The translations under genes were made by a program, and so were the position numbers. 64,000 nt of DNA, from positions 992,001 to 1,056,000 of the forward strand of contig CAVXXI010000001.1 in the NCBI GenBank assembly GCA_963765725.1, in the 5' to 3' direction. The first letter of the stretch is position 1, and every line of letters starts with the position of its first letter. Below are positions 8,594-15,984 of this stretch, one piece after another. The DNA comes from DASQEH01 sp963765725. Its GTDB lineage: Bacteria > Actinomycetota > Actinomycetes > Propionibacteriales > Nocardioidaceae. Under the pieces are notes generated by a model that had not been told where the DNA came from, did no database searches, and worked only from the letters and a program-made list of their open reading frames with translations.

Positions 8594-9910
8594 TCAGTCC
8601 GAGGTCGATGCGGCGGGGTCACCGCGGCGAGCGGCCGCCTCCCGCAGCGTCCGCTCGCGTACGGCATGTTCGTCGGTGCGCGCGTCGTAGGACCAGAAGC
8701 CCCGTAGCAGTCCGGCCGTGACGGCGACTCCGCCGACACAGAGCAGGCCTCCGCTGGCGATGGCACCGCGCACGCTCCACGCGTCGGCGACGAAGCCGGA
8801 ACGCATCTGGCCGCCGAGGGGCCCGAGGGAGTACGACAGCATCTCGATCCCGGCGAGGCGTCCCCGTACGGAGTCGGGGATCGTCTGGTTCCAGATGGTG
8901 CCGCGGAAGATCCCGCTCACCATGTCGCCGGCGCCGGCGACGACAAGCGCCAGCAGGGCCCACCAGACGTTCGGAGCTACGCCCACGAGGCCGATGGCGC
9001 CTCCCCAGACGGCAGCGGAGATGACTACGGCTCGCCCGTGGTGATGGACCCGAGCGGTCCAGCCCGAGGTCGCCGTGACGAGCAGACTGCCCACGCTCTC
9101 CGCCGAGTAAAGCAGCCCGAGCATTCCCGGCGCAGCGAACACCTGGGTCGCTAGCGCGGGGAACAGCACGATCGGCATGGCCATCACCATGGCCACGATG
9201 TCGACGACGTAGGTCCCGAGCAGGTCGCGGCGGCCGACCGCGTAGCGCAACCCCTCGACGATGCCGGCGAGGCTGGGCGGGTTGGACCGGTCGATGGCGG
9301 GATAGGGGTGCATCCGGGCGAACAGTGCGGCGGCCACCACGAGACCGGACACGTCGACCGCGTAGCACCACGCGACCCCCGCCACCTGGATGAGCACGCC
9401 GCCCACGGTGGGCCCGACCAGCACGCTGGCGTCCCGGCCCAAGGAGGTGACGGCGCTGGCCGCTGGGAGCAGCTGGTGGCGTACGGTCCGGGGGACCAGC
9501 GCCTCCCGAGACGGCCGCTGCAACGACTGCGCAGCGGAGAGCAGCCCACCGATGAGGTAGATCAGCCACACGCTGGGCGTCGCCAGCAGCGAGTTCGCCA
9601 ACAGCCCCGCCGTCAGCGCGACCTGCGCCAGACCAGTGGCCACCAGGAGACGCCGACGGTCGGCATGGTCGGCCAGCGCTCCGCCGTACAGGCCGAACAC
9701 GACGAGGGGCACCAGCTCGACGGCGCCCAGTGCGCCGACGGCGAAGTTGGAGTGGGTGAGGTGGTACAGCTGGTACGGCACCGCGACGTACGAGACCATG
9801 CCGCCGAGGTAGAAGACGGTTCCGCCGTAGAAGAGCAGGCGGAAGTCGCGAGACTCCGAGAGCGGCGTCGTATCGAGCCGAAGGCCCGCTATCCGCTCTC
9901 TCCAGCTCAC
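8594..9910 (-). CDS. MFS transporter, EntS-like exporter
   Basis: 438 residues with about 12 membrane helices and the EntS/MFS_3-type opening SRDFRLLFYGGTVFYLGGMV. The inter-helix 2-3 loop LYGGALADHADRRRLLVATG carries the MFS motif A acidic/basic residues. EntS-like carriers export siderophores or drugs; many actinobacterial paralogues have unknown cargo. There is no siderophore or antibiotic gene next to it. The 5' region, shared with divergent idi, contains a 22-bp repeat array. Confidence 0.85.
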   Translation of the reverse strand: MSWRERIAGLRLDTTPLSESRDFRLLFYGGTVFYLGGMVSYVAVPYQLYHLTHSNFAVGALGAVELVPLVVFGLYGGALADHADRRRLLVATGLAQVALTAGLLANSLLATPSVWLIYLIGGLLSAAQSLQRPSREALVPRTVRHQLLPAASAVTSLGRDASVLVGPTVGGVLIQVAGVAWCYAVDVSGLVVAAALFARMHPYPAIDRSNPPSLAGIVEGLRYAVGRRDLLGTYVVDIVAMVMAMPIVLFPALATQVFAAPGMLGLLYSAESVGSLLVTATSGWTARVHHHGRAVVISAAVWGGAIGLVGVAPNVWWALLALVVAGAGDMVSGIFRGTIWNQTIPDSVRGRLAGIEMLSYSLGPLGGQMRSGFVADAWSVRGAIASGGLLCVGGVAVTAGLLRGFWSYDARTDEHAVRERTLREAAARRGDPAASTSD

Positions 9911-10010
9911 CGCGTCAGGGTGTCAAAGCGCCGGTCGCTTTACCAACCGATATGACCGATACTTCGGACGGCGCCGCGGAGCCCCCGGCCGGGCGAATGC
10001 CCGCTCTCGG

Positions 10011-10142
10011 CGATACATCTGCGCTCCGGTCGACGCTGCATACGCGCCCGCTCGACCCGACATATCCGCCCGGTCGAGGCTGCATACGCGCCCGGTCGGC
10101 GCTGCATATCCGCCCGGTCGAGGCGACTTTTGCGCCCGGTCG
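10011..10142 (-). repeat. Tandem 22-bp intergenic repeat array (family 1, array B)
   Basis: Six consecutive units of exactly 22 bp (10121-10142, 10099-10120, 10077-10098, 10055-10076, 10033-10054, 10011-10032) read on the minus strand as CGACCGGGCG followed by a variable [CG][AG][AT]ATG-type tail. A weaker unit continues to about 9991. A palindrome CCGGTCGACCGG (10137-10148) overlaps the idi-proximal end, as it does at array A. The array lies between divergent MFS and idi and ends about 20-25 bases before the idi -10 box. The remainder of the 9911-10179 gap shows nothing else. Confidence 0.92.
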
Positions 10143-10166
10143 ACCGGGGGTCGGTGAGGGCGGACG

Positions 10167-10179
10167 TAGGCTCGACACT
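10167..10179 (+). promoter_or_regulatory. Leaderless-type -10 box for idi
   Basis: TAGGCT at 10167-10172 precedes the GTG at 10180 by seven bases. The conserved spacing supports GTG 10180 over upstream starts inside the repeat array. Confidence 0.55.
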
Positions 10180-10731
10180 GTGACCTCTTCGAGTGCCGTC
10201 GAGCTGGTGGTGCTGCTCGACGACGACGGCGAACCGACGGGTGTCGCACCCAAGTCCGAGGTACACCACTCGGCGACGCCGTTGCACCTGGCCTTCTCCT
10301 GCTGGTTGGTCGACGAGCAGGGACGGACCCTGCTCACCCGTCGCGCCGGCGTCAAGCACACCTGGCCGGGCGCGTGGACGAACTCGTTCTGTGGGCACCC
10401 CGGGCCCGACGAGCCGATCCCCGACGCGGTGCACCGTCGGGCCCGGTTCGAGCTGGGCGCCGACATCAGCGATCCCGTGGCCGAGCTGCCCGACTTCCGC
10501 TACCGGGCCGTGATGGACGACGGGACGATGGAGAACGAGGTCTGCCCGGTCTACGTCGCCCGCCTGCGGACGCGACCGGAGCCGAACCCCGCCGAGGTGG
10601 CGGATCTGCGCTGGGTCCCCTTCGCAGACCTCGGAGCAGCGGTCGAGGCCGACCCTTCCTCGTACAGTCCCTGGATGCGCGAGCAGCTCGACGCCCTGCT
10701 GCGTGCAGGCTGGAGCCCGCCGACGCCCTGA
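10180..10731 (+). CDS. idi: Isopentenyl-diphosphate delta-isomerase, type I
   Basis: 183 residues of a Nudix-fold type I IPP isomerase, which interconverts isopentenyl and dimethylallyl diphosphate in isoprenoid synthesis. The catalytic cysteine is C71 in TNSFCGHP, and the metal-binding/catalytic glutamates are E118 and E120 in MENEVCPVY. The N-terminal metal ligands are in HHSATPLHLAFSCWL. A frame reaching back to 9952 reads through the repeat array and is not the real N-terminus; GTG 10180 is supported by a leaderless-type promoter and by family length. No other isoprenoid gene is adjacent. Confidence 0.93.
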   Translation: MTSSSAVELVVLLDDDGEPTGVAPKSEVHHSATPLHLAFSCWLVDEQGRTLLTRRAGVKHTWPGAWTNSFCGHPGPDEPIPDAVHRRARFELGADISDPVAELPDFRYRAVMDDGTMENEVCPVYVARLRTRPEPNPAEVADLRWVPFADLGAAVEADPSSYSPWMREQLDALLRAGWSPPTP

Positions 10732-10797
10732 CCACACGGGTCGGCGGTCGCGAAAACCCGCTTGCGGAGCGCCGCCCGGCTCTGGTCGGCTGTCCGG

Positions 10798-11577
10798 ATG
10801 GACGCTCGCGCCGTGCTCGATGCCTTCGACGACCAGATCCGCCGTCACCCGCAGCCGGACGGACCCGACGGCGTCGTGGAGCGCGACGAGCTCGTGGTCA
10901 GGAACGTCGCCGCGGACGACGGGTGGTCGGGCGTCGTCTGGTCGGCTCTGGACGCCGCCACGGCCGACGAAGCCATCGCCGCGCAGATCCGCCGGTTCGG
11001 GACGCAGTCCTGGGAGTGGAAGCACTACTCGTACGACCGGCCGCCGGACCTGCCCCAGCGGCTGCTCTCGGCAGGCTTCGTCGCCGAGGAGCCCGAGACG
11101 CTCCTGGTCGCGGAGATCGCTGACCTCGAGCTCGACGTCGCCCCGCCGCCGGGTGTGACCCTGATGCCCGTGCACGACGAGGCGGGGGTCGACGCGCTGG
11201 TGTCGGTGCACACCGCCGTGTTCGGCGGCGACCACTCCGGGCTCGGGCGATCGTTCCTGCGGGGACTCGAGCGGGCGCCGGACTCAGCCGCGGCTGTGGT
11301 CGCCGTAGCAGACACCGAGCCCATCGCCGCCGGGCGGATGGAGTTCCACGTCGGAACCGACTTCGCCAGTCTCTGGGGAGGCGGCACGGTACCGGCGTGG
11401 AGAGGACGTGGCGTGTTCCGGTCCATGGTCGCGTACCGCGCCGCACTGGCCTCCGCCCGTGGGTTCCGCTTCCTGCAGGTCGATGCGCTGCCACCCAGCC
11501 GGCCGATCCTCGAGCGACTCGGGTTCGTGGAGCTCGCCACCACGACGCCGTACATCCATCCGGGGGGCACCGGCTGA
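10798..11577 (+). CDS. GNAT family N-acetyltransferase
   Basis: 259 residues from ATG 10798 (MDARAVLDAFDDQIRRH); a frame to 10762 would add 12 unlikely residues. The C-terminal half is a GNAT domain: acetyl-CoA binding motif A in the LWGGGTVPAWRGRGVFRSMV region (R/Q-x-x-G-x-G/A type), then LQVDALPPSRPILERLGF with motif B. The N-terminal half has a second, degenerate GNAT-like shape (WEWKHYSYDRPPDLPQRLLSAGF), common in tandem GNAT proteins. The acyl acceptor is unknown. It lies 66 bases downstream of idi on the same strand. Confidence 0.85.
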   Translation: MDARAVLDAFDDQIRRHPQPDGPDGVVERDELVVRNVAADDGWSGVVWSALDAATADEAIAAQIRRFGTQSWEWKHYSYDRPPDLPQRLLSAGFVAEEPETLLVAEIADLELDVAPPPGVTLMPVHDEAGVDALVSVHTAVFGGDHSGLGRSFLRGLERAPDSAAAVVAVADTEPIAAGRMEFHVGTDFASLWGGGTVPAWRGRGVFRSMVAYRAALASARGFRFLQVDALPPSRPILERLGFVELATTTPYIHPGGTG

Positions 11578-11614
11578 GCCGTGCCGCGACCGAGCCGACG
11601 TCAGCGTTCGGCGG

Positions 11615-12406
11615 TCAGGTGGTTCCTCCTCGCAGGTTGCCCAGCAGGCGCAGCCCGAAGACGGCAGCCGCCAAGAGGGCGACGGGAGCGGCGCTGAGCC
11701 ACTGACCCGAGCCGTGGCCCGACGACACCGCGATGGCGTCGACCCCGAGCCCGAGCGTCCATACGCCGGCCGCGCCGAACGCCGTCAGCGCGATGGTATT
11801 GGTGACCGCCGCCGGGAGCACGGGCCACCGGTCGCTGCCGACGGCCCGGTGCCGCAGCCTCGTGTAGGCGAGCACGCAGAGCAGGCCGAGCACGCCGGCG
11901 GCAATGCGGTAGAGCACCGTTTCGGCTGCCCAGTCGGCGACGGCGGCGTTGCGGCACCCGCCCGCCCCGGGGTCGGCGGCCAGCCACCGGGCGCAGTCGC
12001 TCGCCGACAGCGCCTGTCCCGGTGCGAAGTCGACGAGGGCACGAGTGCCGGCCACCGCGCGGATCAGGGCCGCGAGCGCCCCGCTGACGCCGATCGCCAC
12101 CCCCGCGATCCCGCCGAGCAGCAGGGCTGTCGTAGCGACCTGGCGTACCACTACACGCAGCGGAGTCGCCATCCGGGCGTCGTCGGCCGCCGCCAGCTCT
12201 CGCGCCGGCCCGAAGCGGGACACGGCCAGCGCCTCCGCCTCCTCGACCGACAGACCCTCCGCCATCGCGGCTTCGGCATCGTCGCGCAGGTGGGCCTCGG
12301 TCTCTGCAAGAAGATGGCGCAGCTGCCGCGGCCGACGCGTGGACAACGCCGCGACGAGCTCGTCGAGGTACTGCTCGACCGGGCCCGTGCCGCCGACCTC
12401 CGTCAT
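11615..12406 (-). CDS. Membrane protein with HAAS (permease-prefix) signalling domain
   Basis: 263 residues. The N-terminal 75 residues (VEQYLDELVAALSTRRPRQLRHLLAETEAHLRDDAEAAMAEGLS.., EEAEALAVSRFGPARELA) match the HAAS/permease-prefix helical domain. About five hydrophobic segments follow (near 83-110, 140-160, 172-195 and 205-255). In actinobacteria such genes are nearly always the second gene after a PadR regulator, as here: the ATG overlaps the padR stop as ATGA at 12403-12406. The pair probably forms an autoregulated envelope-stress or transport unit; no enzymatic role is visible. Confidence 0.8.
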   Translation of the reverse strand: MTEVGGTGPVEQYLDELVAALSTRRPRQLRHLLAETEAHLRDDAEAAMAEGLSVEEAEALAVSRFGPARELAAADDARMATPLRVVVRQVATTALLLGGIAGVAIGVSGALAALIRAVAGTRALVDFAPGQALSASDCARWLAADPGAGGCRNAAVADWAAETVLYRIAAGVLGLLCVLAYTRLRHRAVGSDRWPVLPAAVTNTIALTAFGAAGVWTLGLGVDAIAVSSGHGSGQWLSAAPVALLAAAVFGLRLLGNLRGGTT

Positions 12407-12750
12407 GACGCCGCCTCTCCGGCGAGGGAAGGGATCGGGCGCAGCACGGTCTCGATGCACGAGACCAAGGCCCGCCAGTCGCGGCGCTCGGCCTGCAGCG
12501 CGCGGGTGCCCTCCGAGGTCAGCCGATACACGCGCCGGCGCCGGCCGGCGACAGGCTGCCAGTCACTGACGAGCAGGCCGAGGTCTTCGAGTCGGTGCAG
12601 GGCTGGGTACACCGAACCCTCCGTGAGGTCGAGCATCCCGTCGCTGCTCTCGCGCAGGGAGCTGATCACCGCATAGCCGTGGCCGGGCTGCACGCTGAGC
12701 ACGCCGAGCAGGAGGAGGTCGAGGTGGCCCTTGATCCGTTCTACCTTCAT
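12403..12750 (-). CDS. PadR family transcriptional regulator
   Basis: 115 residues of the PadR winged-helix family: helices LLLLGVLSVQPGHGYAVISSL, then the wing GSVYPALHRLEDLGLLVSDW and GRRRRVYRLTSEGTRAL. The C-terminal helix supports dimerisation. PadR proteins repress their own operon and release DNA on binding a ligand or phenolic stressor. The ATG lies inside a perfect 12-bp inverted repeat (12745-12773), a strong autoregulation signal. It is the first gene of an operon with the HAAS-domain membrane protein. Confidence 0.9.
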   Translation of the reverse strand: MKVERIKGHLDLLLLGVLSVQPGHGYAVISSLRESSDGMLDLTEGSVYPALHRLEDLGLLVSDWQPVAGRRRRVYRLTSEGTRALQAERRDWRALVSCIETVLRPIPSLAGEAAS

Positions 12751-12773
12751 ACCTAGGGAGTCTAGGTATGAAG
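12745..12773. promoter_or_regulatory. Perfect palindrome, probable PadR operator
   Basis: CTTCATACCTAG (12745-12756) and CTAGGTATGAAG (12762-12773) are perfect inverted arms around a five-base spacer. The palindrome covers the padR start codon (12748-12750 on the minus strand) and a possible -10 box (TAGACT, eight bases before the ATG). Binding here would block both transcription and the start codon of its own mRNA. Confidence 0.75.
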
Positions 12774-12879
12774 GCGGAGCCTGTCAATCACGCGCACGAC
12801 CAGGAGCCGACCGTAAACCCGTTGTCCGCGGTGCTGCACCTATCTAGGGTTGCCGCCATGGTGACAGTGATGGTGCGTC

Positions 12880-13458
12880 GTGTCCGGACGCGCGGAGCGG
12901 TCCCCGCCGCGAGGTGCTCGAGCAGGGCTGGAGCAGCCGAGATGGGGCTGGCACCGGCTGTCTGACGGCGCGGCCGCCCGGGTCGTCGCTGCCGCCGGGA
13001 TCACGCCCGGCGACCTTGTGGTCGATGTCGGCGCGGGTGACGGCGCGCTCACCGTGCCGCTGTTGGAGGCGGGGGCGCGGGTCGTGGCGGTGGAGCTCCA
13101 CCCGGGTCGGTGCGAGATCCTTCGAGCCCGCTTCGTCCGCGAGCTCGTGACAGTGGTCGAGGCCGACGCCCGGCGGTACAGGTGGCCGAACCGGCCGTTC
13201 CGGGTGGTCGCGAACCCGCCCTACGACCTGTGGGCCGCGCTGCTGCGGGCACTGTTGGGCCGCGACAGCCGACTCCTCTCGGCCGACGTGGTGCTCCAGC
13301 GCCGAGTGGTCCGGCACATCGTCTCGTCGGGCACCGCCCCGGCACACCGGCGTGGACGCGGTTATGTGTTCGAGCGTGGGCTGACCGTTCCGCGCAGCGC
13401 GTTCCGTCCCCGCCCGCGCGTCGACTCGGCGGTCCTCCGGATCCGGCGCCCATCTTGA
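12880..13458 (+). CDS. rRNA adenine N-6-methyltransferase family protein (KsgA/Erm-like)
   Basis: 192 residues, shorter than typical KsgA or Erm (about 250-290). SAM motif I is VVDVGAGDGALTVPLLEAG (near 47-65), the acidic motif II is VVAVELHPGR, and the target-base motif IV is ANPPYDLW (NPPY at 112-115). The C-terminus (VPRSAFRPRPRVDSAVLRI) matches the end of the Erm/KsgA catalytic domain, so the RNA-contacting C-terminal helical domain is missing. It could modify 23S rRNA (macrolide resistance) or another RNA. An in-frame stop just upstream means GTG 12880 is the earliest start. It is divergent from padR. Confidence 0.78.
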   Translation: MSGRAERSPPRGARAGLEQPRWGWHRLSDGAAARVVAAAGITPGDLVVDVGAGDGALTVPLLEAGARVVAVELHPGRCEILRARFVRELVTVVEADARRYRWPNRPFRVVANPPYDLWAALLRALLGRDSRLLSADVVLQRRVVRHIVSSGTAPAHRRGRGYVFERGLTVPRSAFRPRPRVDSAVLRIRRPS

Positions 13459-13554
13459 GAGCCCGCAGCCGATCGGGCTGGTGAGACGGCGGCTGCAGGC
13501 GTCATACCGCAGTTGTAAGGTCTACTTTCCGGTTCCGCCCGAGGAGTAGCCACC

Positions 13555-15000
13555 ATGACCGAGTCCACCACCCGCGAGCACAACGGCGCGTCGCATCCCC
13601 TTGACCCGACCTTCTACCGCAGCGCCGCCGAGGCCGTCGCGGCACCGGGCGAGAAGCTGGCGTACGTCGTGACCTTCGACCGGGAAGGCAAGCGGCCCGA
13701 CGCCCTGAGCGTCATCGACGTCGACGCGGCCTCGGACCGGTACGGGCAGGTGGTGGGCTGGGCGGACCTCCCGACGACGGGCGACGAGCTGCACCACTTC
13801 GGCTGGAACGCGTGCTCGAGCGCGCTGATGCACGAGGGGCACGACATGGGGGAGGAGGGGCTTCAGCGCCGCTACCTCCTGCTGCCCGGTCTGCGCAGCT
13901 CCCGGGTCCACGTGTACGACACGCAGCCGGACCCGCTCTCACCACGGCTGCACAAGACGATCGAGGCCTCCGAGCTCGCGGAGAAGGCCGGGTACTCCCG
14001 CCCGCACACGCTGCACTGCGGGCCGGACGGTGTCTTCCTGACCTGCCTCGGCGGCGCCGACGGCGAGGAGGGTCCGGGCGGGATCGCACTGCTCGACCAC
14101 AACTCGTTCGACGTGCTCGGGGCGTGGGAGACCGAGCGAGGACCGCAGTACCTGGCGTACGACGCCTGGTGGCACCTCAACCAGAACACCCTGATCTCCA
14201 GCGAGTGGGGGACGCCGTCGATGATCGAGGACGGCATCGTGCCGGAGCTGCTCCTCGGCCAGAAGTACGGTCACCGGCTCCACTTCTGGGATCTCGCCGA
14301 GGGCCGGCACCAGCAGACCGTCGACCTGGGCGCCGAGCACCAGATGGTGCTCGAGCTGCGGCCGTCCCACGACCCGGAGGCCACCTGGGGGTTCGTGGGC
14401 GTGGTGGTGTCGACGGCCGACCTGTCCGCCTCCGTCTGGCGGTGGTACAGGGACGGCGAGGAGTGGAAGGCCGACAAGGTCATCACGATCCCGGCGGAGC
14501 CGGCCGACCCCGTGGACCTGCCACCCGCACTGCAGCCGTTCGGGGCGGTGCCTCCCCTTGTCACCGACATCGACCTGTCCGTCGACGACAAGATGCTGTA
14601 CGTGTCCTGCTGGGGGACCGGTGAGCTCAAGCAGTACGACGTCTCCGACCCCGCCGAGCCGCGGGAGGTGGGATCGGTGCACTTGGGCGGCATCGTCCGT
14701 CGCAGCGCGCACCCGTCGTCGCCGTCGGAGCACCTCGCCGGCGGGCCGCAGATGGTCGAGGTGAGCCGCGACGGGCGGCGGATCTTCCTCACCAACTCGC
14801 TGTACGGCTCGTGGGACGACCAGTTCTACCCGGCGGGCGTCGGCGCCTGGATGGCCAAGATCGACACCGACCCCGACTCGGGTGGGATGACCCTCGACGA
14901 GCGGTTCTTCCCCCATGGCGACGACTTCCGCGGGCTGCGGGTGCACCAGGTGCGGCTGCAAGGCGGGGACGCCTCCTCGGACTCCTACTGCTACCGCTGA
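13555..15000 (+). CDS. Selenium-binding protein SBP56 / methanethiol oxidase family
   Basis: 481 residues, full length for the SBP56 family of seven-bladed beta-propellers. Diagnostic blocks are HHFGWNACSSALMHEGHDMG (His and Cys of the metal/selenium site), PHTLHCGPDGVFLTCLGG, NTLISSEWGTPSM, and DLSVDDKMLYVSCWGTGELK. Characterised bacterial members are copper-dependent methanethiol oxidases, and human SELENBP1 has the same activity; this is the likely reaction, making formaldehyde, H2S and H2O2. ATG 13555 has a GAGGAG site eleven bases upstream. Single gene, on the same strand as its neighbours. Confidence 0.92.
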   Translation: MTESTTREHNGASHPLDPTFYRSAAEAVAAPGEKLAYVVTFDREGKRPDALSVIDVDAASDRYGQVVGWADLPTTGDELHHFGWNACSSALMHEGHDMGEEGLQRRYLLLPGLRSSRVHVYDTQPDPLSPRLHKTIEASELAEKAGYSRPHTLHCGPDGVFLTCLGGADGEEGPGGIALLDHNSFDVLGAWETERGPQYLAYDAWWHLNQNTLISSEWGTPSMIEDGIVPELLLGQKYGHRLHFWDLAEGRHQQTVDLGAEHQMVLELRPSHDPEATWGFVGVVVSTADLSASVWRWYRDGEEWKADKVITIPAEPADPVDLPPALQPFGAVPPLVTDIDLSVDDKMLYVSCWGTGELKQYDVSDPAEPREVGSVHLGGIVRRSAHPSSPSEHLAGGPQMVEVSRDGRRIFLTNSLYGSWDDQFYPAGVGAWMAKIDTDPDSGGMTLDERFFPHGDDFRGLRVHQVRLQGGDASSDSYCYR

Positions 15001-15181
15001 GCTAGCCAGTCGCCGGGGGGCACGTCAGCGCCCCCGGGCGTCGGCCTTCACCTGCGGCCCGTACCTCCCGGTCAGCCCTGCCGCGGCTCGCTCCCAACCA
15101 GCAGGTCGAGGTCTGAGGCTCACCTCGGCTCGAGCCGAGACCCCGCAGGCGCCGTGGGCTCGCGACCGCCAGACTGGGGCG

Positions 15182-15532
15182 ATGGCTTCGTATTCGGTCA
15201 ACCCCGCGGCCGTGGACCGCGCCCGCTCCCTCATCGACTCCCGCCAGTACGTCCTCGACGGTGACTGGGGTGACGCGCAGCCGACGGCTGCCGACCAGAA
15301 CGCCTACCTGTCGTCGCACAGCTGGTCCGAGTACGCCCAGTGGCACCTGGGGCTCACAGAGGGAGCAGCCGACGAGACAAAGGCGCGCTATGCCTTTGTC
15401 TACGGCGACTTCCGGCGGGTCCACCGTACGGCGTTGATCGCCTGCGTGTACCGGGCGAGCGAATGGCGCCACAAGGACGTCGAGCTGGCGGCGCATGAGC
15501 TGCTCCAGCACCTCGACCGCGTGTCTGCCTGA
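15182..15532 (+). CDS. Conserved actinobacterial protein of unknown function
   Basis: 116 residues starting at ATG 15182 (MASYSVNPAAVDRARSLIDS); a longer frame to 14915 overlaps the previous gene and is rejected. The protein is soluble, helical and rich in Trp/Tyr/His: YVLDGDWGDAQP, SWSEYAQWHLGLT, ADETKARYAFVYGDFRRVHR and EWRHKDVELAAHELLQHLD. These segments feel strongly constrained, and similar small proteins are common in actinomycetes, but I recognise no domain and no catalytic motif. No ribosome binding site is visible upstream. It is convergent with the split GGDEF gene. Confidence 0.75.
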   Translation: MASYSVNPAAVDRARSLIDSRQYVLDGDWGDAQPTAADQNAYLSSHSWSEYAQWHLGLTEGAADETKARYAFVYGDFRRVHRTALIACVYRASEWRHKDVELAAHELLQHLDRVSA

Positions 15533-15537
15533 GGTTC

Positions 15538-15984
15538 CTAGCGCGACGGCGACCGATGCTCGCGCTGCCTGCGCAGCGCAGCATCAGCACGAGCGATGAG
15601 GTCGTCGAGCGAGTCACGCTCCGACAACTCCGCCAGACCCACGCTGATCGAAGCCCGCTCGCTGCCGAGCTCCTCGTTGACCCGGAGGAACCGAGCGGCG
15701 GCGCTCTCGATGCTGGCGTCCACGAGCGCGCACACGAACTCGTCGCCTCCATAGCGGACGATGAGGTCGTAACCCCTCAAGTGGGAACGGATCGTGTCGA
15801 CGACGCGGCCGAGCAGCCGGTCCCCGGCCGCATGACCTTGCGTGTCATTGGTCACTTTGAGCCCGTCCACGTCGACGAACGCCACGACGAGTTGTTCCTC
15901 GGTCCGCTTGGCCCGGATCACCTCCCGGGCCAGCTCCAGCATTCCGGCATCTCGTCGATGGGCACCCGTCAGGTCGTCGATTGA
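15538..15984 (-). pseudogene. C-terminal GGDEF part of a diguanylate cyclase gene split by an IS110 element
   Basis: The frame is open from 15984 to the stop at 15538 and encodes SIDDLTGAHRRDAGMLELAR, then VVAFVDVDGLKVTNDTQGH, the signature IVRYGGDEFVCALVD, and a C-terminal ISVGLAELSERD. This is a complete GGDEF domain that would make cyclic di-GMP. It has no start codon of its own until ATG 15942, inside the domain. The matching N-terminal half lies on the same strand at 17161-17518, on the other side of the IS110 remnant. The gene is therefore disrupted. Confidence 0.85.

Noticed and set aside
10011..10142. CRISPR array
   Set aside because: The 22-bp units are contiguous, with no unique spacers, and no cas genes are in the window.
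9952..10179. N-terminal extension of idi
   Set aside because: It translates the repeat array; family length and a leaderless-type promoter support GTG 10180.
12858..12965. A short leaderless gene starting at ATG 12858 (TAGGGT seven bases upstream)
   Set aside because: The product has no recognisable features and overlaps the methyltransferase in another frame; the box may instead serve the methyltransferase mRNA.
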